From NCBI RefSeq assembly GCF_002218005.2, contig NZ_AP018679.1, forward strand, positions 744,001-808,000: a DNA stretch of 64,000 nt, written 5' to 3'. Source of the DNA: Vibrio algivorus (GTDB lineage Bacteria > Pseudomonadota > Gammaproteobacteria > Enterobacterales > Vibrionaceae). Shown here one piece after another: positions 63,305 through 64,000 of this stretch. A model generated the notes under the pieces. That model did no database searches and was not told where the DNA came from. It worked only from the letters and a program-made list of their open reading frames with translations. How positions within the stretch are numbered: the first letter of the stretch is position 1; every line of letters begins with the position of its first letter. Made by a program: the position numbers and the translations under genes.

Positions 63305-63358
63305 AATTGGGAATACCCTCATTTGATTCGCATGGACGGTAGTGTTCAAAATTGGTAA
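63305..63358 (+). pseudogene. C-terminal remnant of a second galactonate-dehydratase-like gene
   Basis: Seventeen codons, NWEYPHLIRMDGSVQNW then stop, match the end of the intact protein at 48027-49202 (DWEAPHIYRTDGSVQNW). Everything upstream is gone, replaced by the IS3 fragment. A good terminator follows at 63373. Confidence 0.85.
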
Positions 63359-63372
63359 ATCTATTATTCACC

Positions 63373-63406
63373 AGCTCTGGAGAGCTATACTTCCAGAGCT
63401 CTTTTT
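63373..63406 (+). terminator. Rho-independent terminator of the lost dehydratase gene
   Basis: A perfect 9-bp stem (AGCTCTGGA / TCCAGAGCT) is followed by CTTTTT, 15 bp after the remnant's stop. Confidence 0.8.
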
Positions 63407-63783
63407 CTCCCTATAAATTCATATATAAATATAAAACTCACAACAATTCGGAATTAAACTACAAAAACCCTACACTCACCCAACAGATCACACATAATTG
63501 GATTACCAAAATACATAAAAATATCACTAATGATCAACTCTTTATAAAGAATAAATTGAAACTAAGAAAGTGAAAAAATCCTACCGCCTCTCATTACGTG
63601 CAAAAACAGAATGTGATCCAGCAAACAAAAAGCAACACTCCATACCAAAATAATAAATTGGTATTATAAGTGTGATTGTAATCACGACACGTATGAGTGT
63701 TTGTTTGCTAACTTCTAGAACCATTCATTTATTAAATAATTTAACTGGCCATACATAGATTTAGTGATACATAAAGGGGCAAT
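63407..63783. promoter_or_regulatory. Upstream region of kduI
   Basis: This AT-rich region of 377 bp has an inverted repeat ATACCAA / TTGGTAT (63642-63648, 63658-63664) and a good CRP-type site at 63671-63686. A 73-codon ORF from 63352 is low-complexity and overlaps the terminator; I do not accept it. Confidence 0.55.
63671..63686. promoter_or_regulatory. CRP-type binding site upstream of kduI
   Basis: TGTGATTGTAATCACG keeps TGTGA-N6-TCAC(g), about 98 bp before the ATG. This suggests catabolite control. Confidence 0.65.
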
Positions 63784-64000
63784 ATGAAAGTCAATTATAA
63801 TAACAACCCTAGAGACTCTAGGACATATGATACCGAGCGATTACGAGATGAGTACCTAACGGAAACGATGTTCAAAGAGGATGATATTGTTTCTGTATAT
63901 AGTCATATTGACCGAATTGTTATTTTAGGTGTATTACCAAAAAATGAAGATTTAGAACTTGACAGGTTTATAAATAGTAAAGATTTTGGCGTGGATTTCT
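63784..64000 (+). CDS. kduI: 5-keto-4-deoxyuronate isomerase, N-terminal part
   Basis: The window ends within this gene; 72 codons are visible. The start MKVNYNNNPRDSRTYDTERL and then the stretch DEYLTETMFKEDDIVSVY and SHIDRIVILGVLP match the KduI N-terminus. KduI converts the linear unsaturated uronate from pectin or glycosaminoglycans (5-keto-4-deoxyuronate) into 2,5-diketo-3-deoxygluconate. AGGGGC lies before the ATG. With kduD it would feed KDG to KdgK and Eda. It probably opens a further uronate cluster to the right, beyond this window. Confidence 0.88.
   Translation, partial: MKVNYNNNPRDSRTYDTERLRDEYLTETMFKEDDIVSVYSHIDRIVILGVLPKNEDLELDRFINSKDFGVDF

Noticed and set aside
63068..63358. 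96-codon plus-strand ORF over the IS3 fragment
   Set aside because: The minus strand clearly encodes the transposase; only the last 17 codons of the plus frame are meaningful.
63352..63573. 73-codon ORF near the right end
   Set aside because: It begins inside the dehydratase remnant, crosses a strong terminator and is low-complexity Asn/Lys/Thr.

Overview
The window looks like a Vibrionaceae chromosome. It is AT-rich with strong AAGGA/GAGG ribosome sites, Vibrio-style TATACCC/GGGTATA intergenic palindromes and a marine-polysaccharide gene set. It reads as an accessory carbohydrate region of a seaweed-degrading Vibrio. All names rest on reading the translations against remembered families; no database search was run.

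Region 1 (1-20.4 kb) is an alginate utilisation locus. It holds the end of a GntR/FCD regulator, a Na+/solute symporter, two PL17 oligoalginate lyases, and the divergent kdgF-kdgK-eda operon. A LacI-type regulator faces a mannonate-dehydratase-family enzyme plus a Gfo/Idh/MocA oxidoreductase. Three PL7 alginate lyases and a TRAP transporter (P, Q, M) complete it. PL7 enzymes cut alginate outside the cell and the TRAP/symporter systems import products. PL17 enzymes release unsaturated monomer, KdgF linearises it, and KdgK plus Eda finish via KDPG. The DEH reductase that must act between KdgF and KdgK is not in the window. A TTGTATTACAA motif, or close variants, lies in front of most of these operons and fits a FadR-type GntR operator.

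Region 2 (20.5-38.8 kb, minus strand) is a type I secretion locus. It encodes a 4359-residue VCBS/cadherin-like adhesin with a His/Asp-rich C-terminus and no RTX nonapeptides. Upstream in the operon are an HlyD-type adaptor and two different ABC proteins, both with damaged nucleotide-binding motifs.

Region 3 (39.2-49.2 kb) holds a VOC protein, a LysR regulator, a chimeric integrase/TRAP remnant with a 12-G tract and an IclR regulator. Next come dgoA, dgoK and an enolase-superfamily enzyme, divergent from an aldehyde dehydrogenase, an MFS hexonate-type transporter and a second enolase-superfamily enzyme. I read this as a route into 2-keto-3-deoxy-D-galactonate, from D-3,6-anhydrogalactose (carrageenan-type) and/or D-galactonate.

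Region 4 (49.2-62.5 kb) holds a second aldehyde dehydrogenase, a broken IS982-family element and ygjV. It continues with eda, kdgK, a YhcH-family protein, an Ldh-family dehydrogenase, a zinc dehydrogenase, a mannitol-dehydrogenase-family enzyme, an enolase-superfamily enzyme resembling 3,6-anhydro-L-galactonate cycloisomerase, a LacI regulator and a GH16 beta-agarase-like lipoprotein. Together these fit agar / L-3,6-anhydrogalactose catabolism through KDG and KDPG. A TTGGTNNACC(A/G)(A/G) motif links several of these promoters.

Region 5 (62.5-64 kb) is a scar. A truncated second dgoA, an IS3-type transposase tail and the last 17 codons of a second galactonate-dehydratase-like gene precede the first 72 codons of kduI, which runs off the window.
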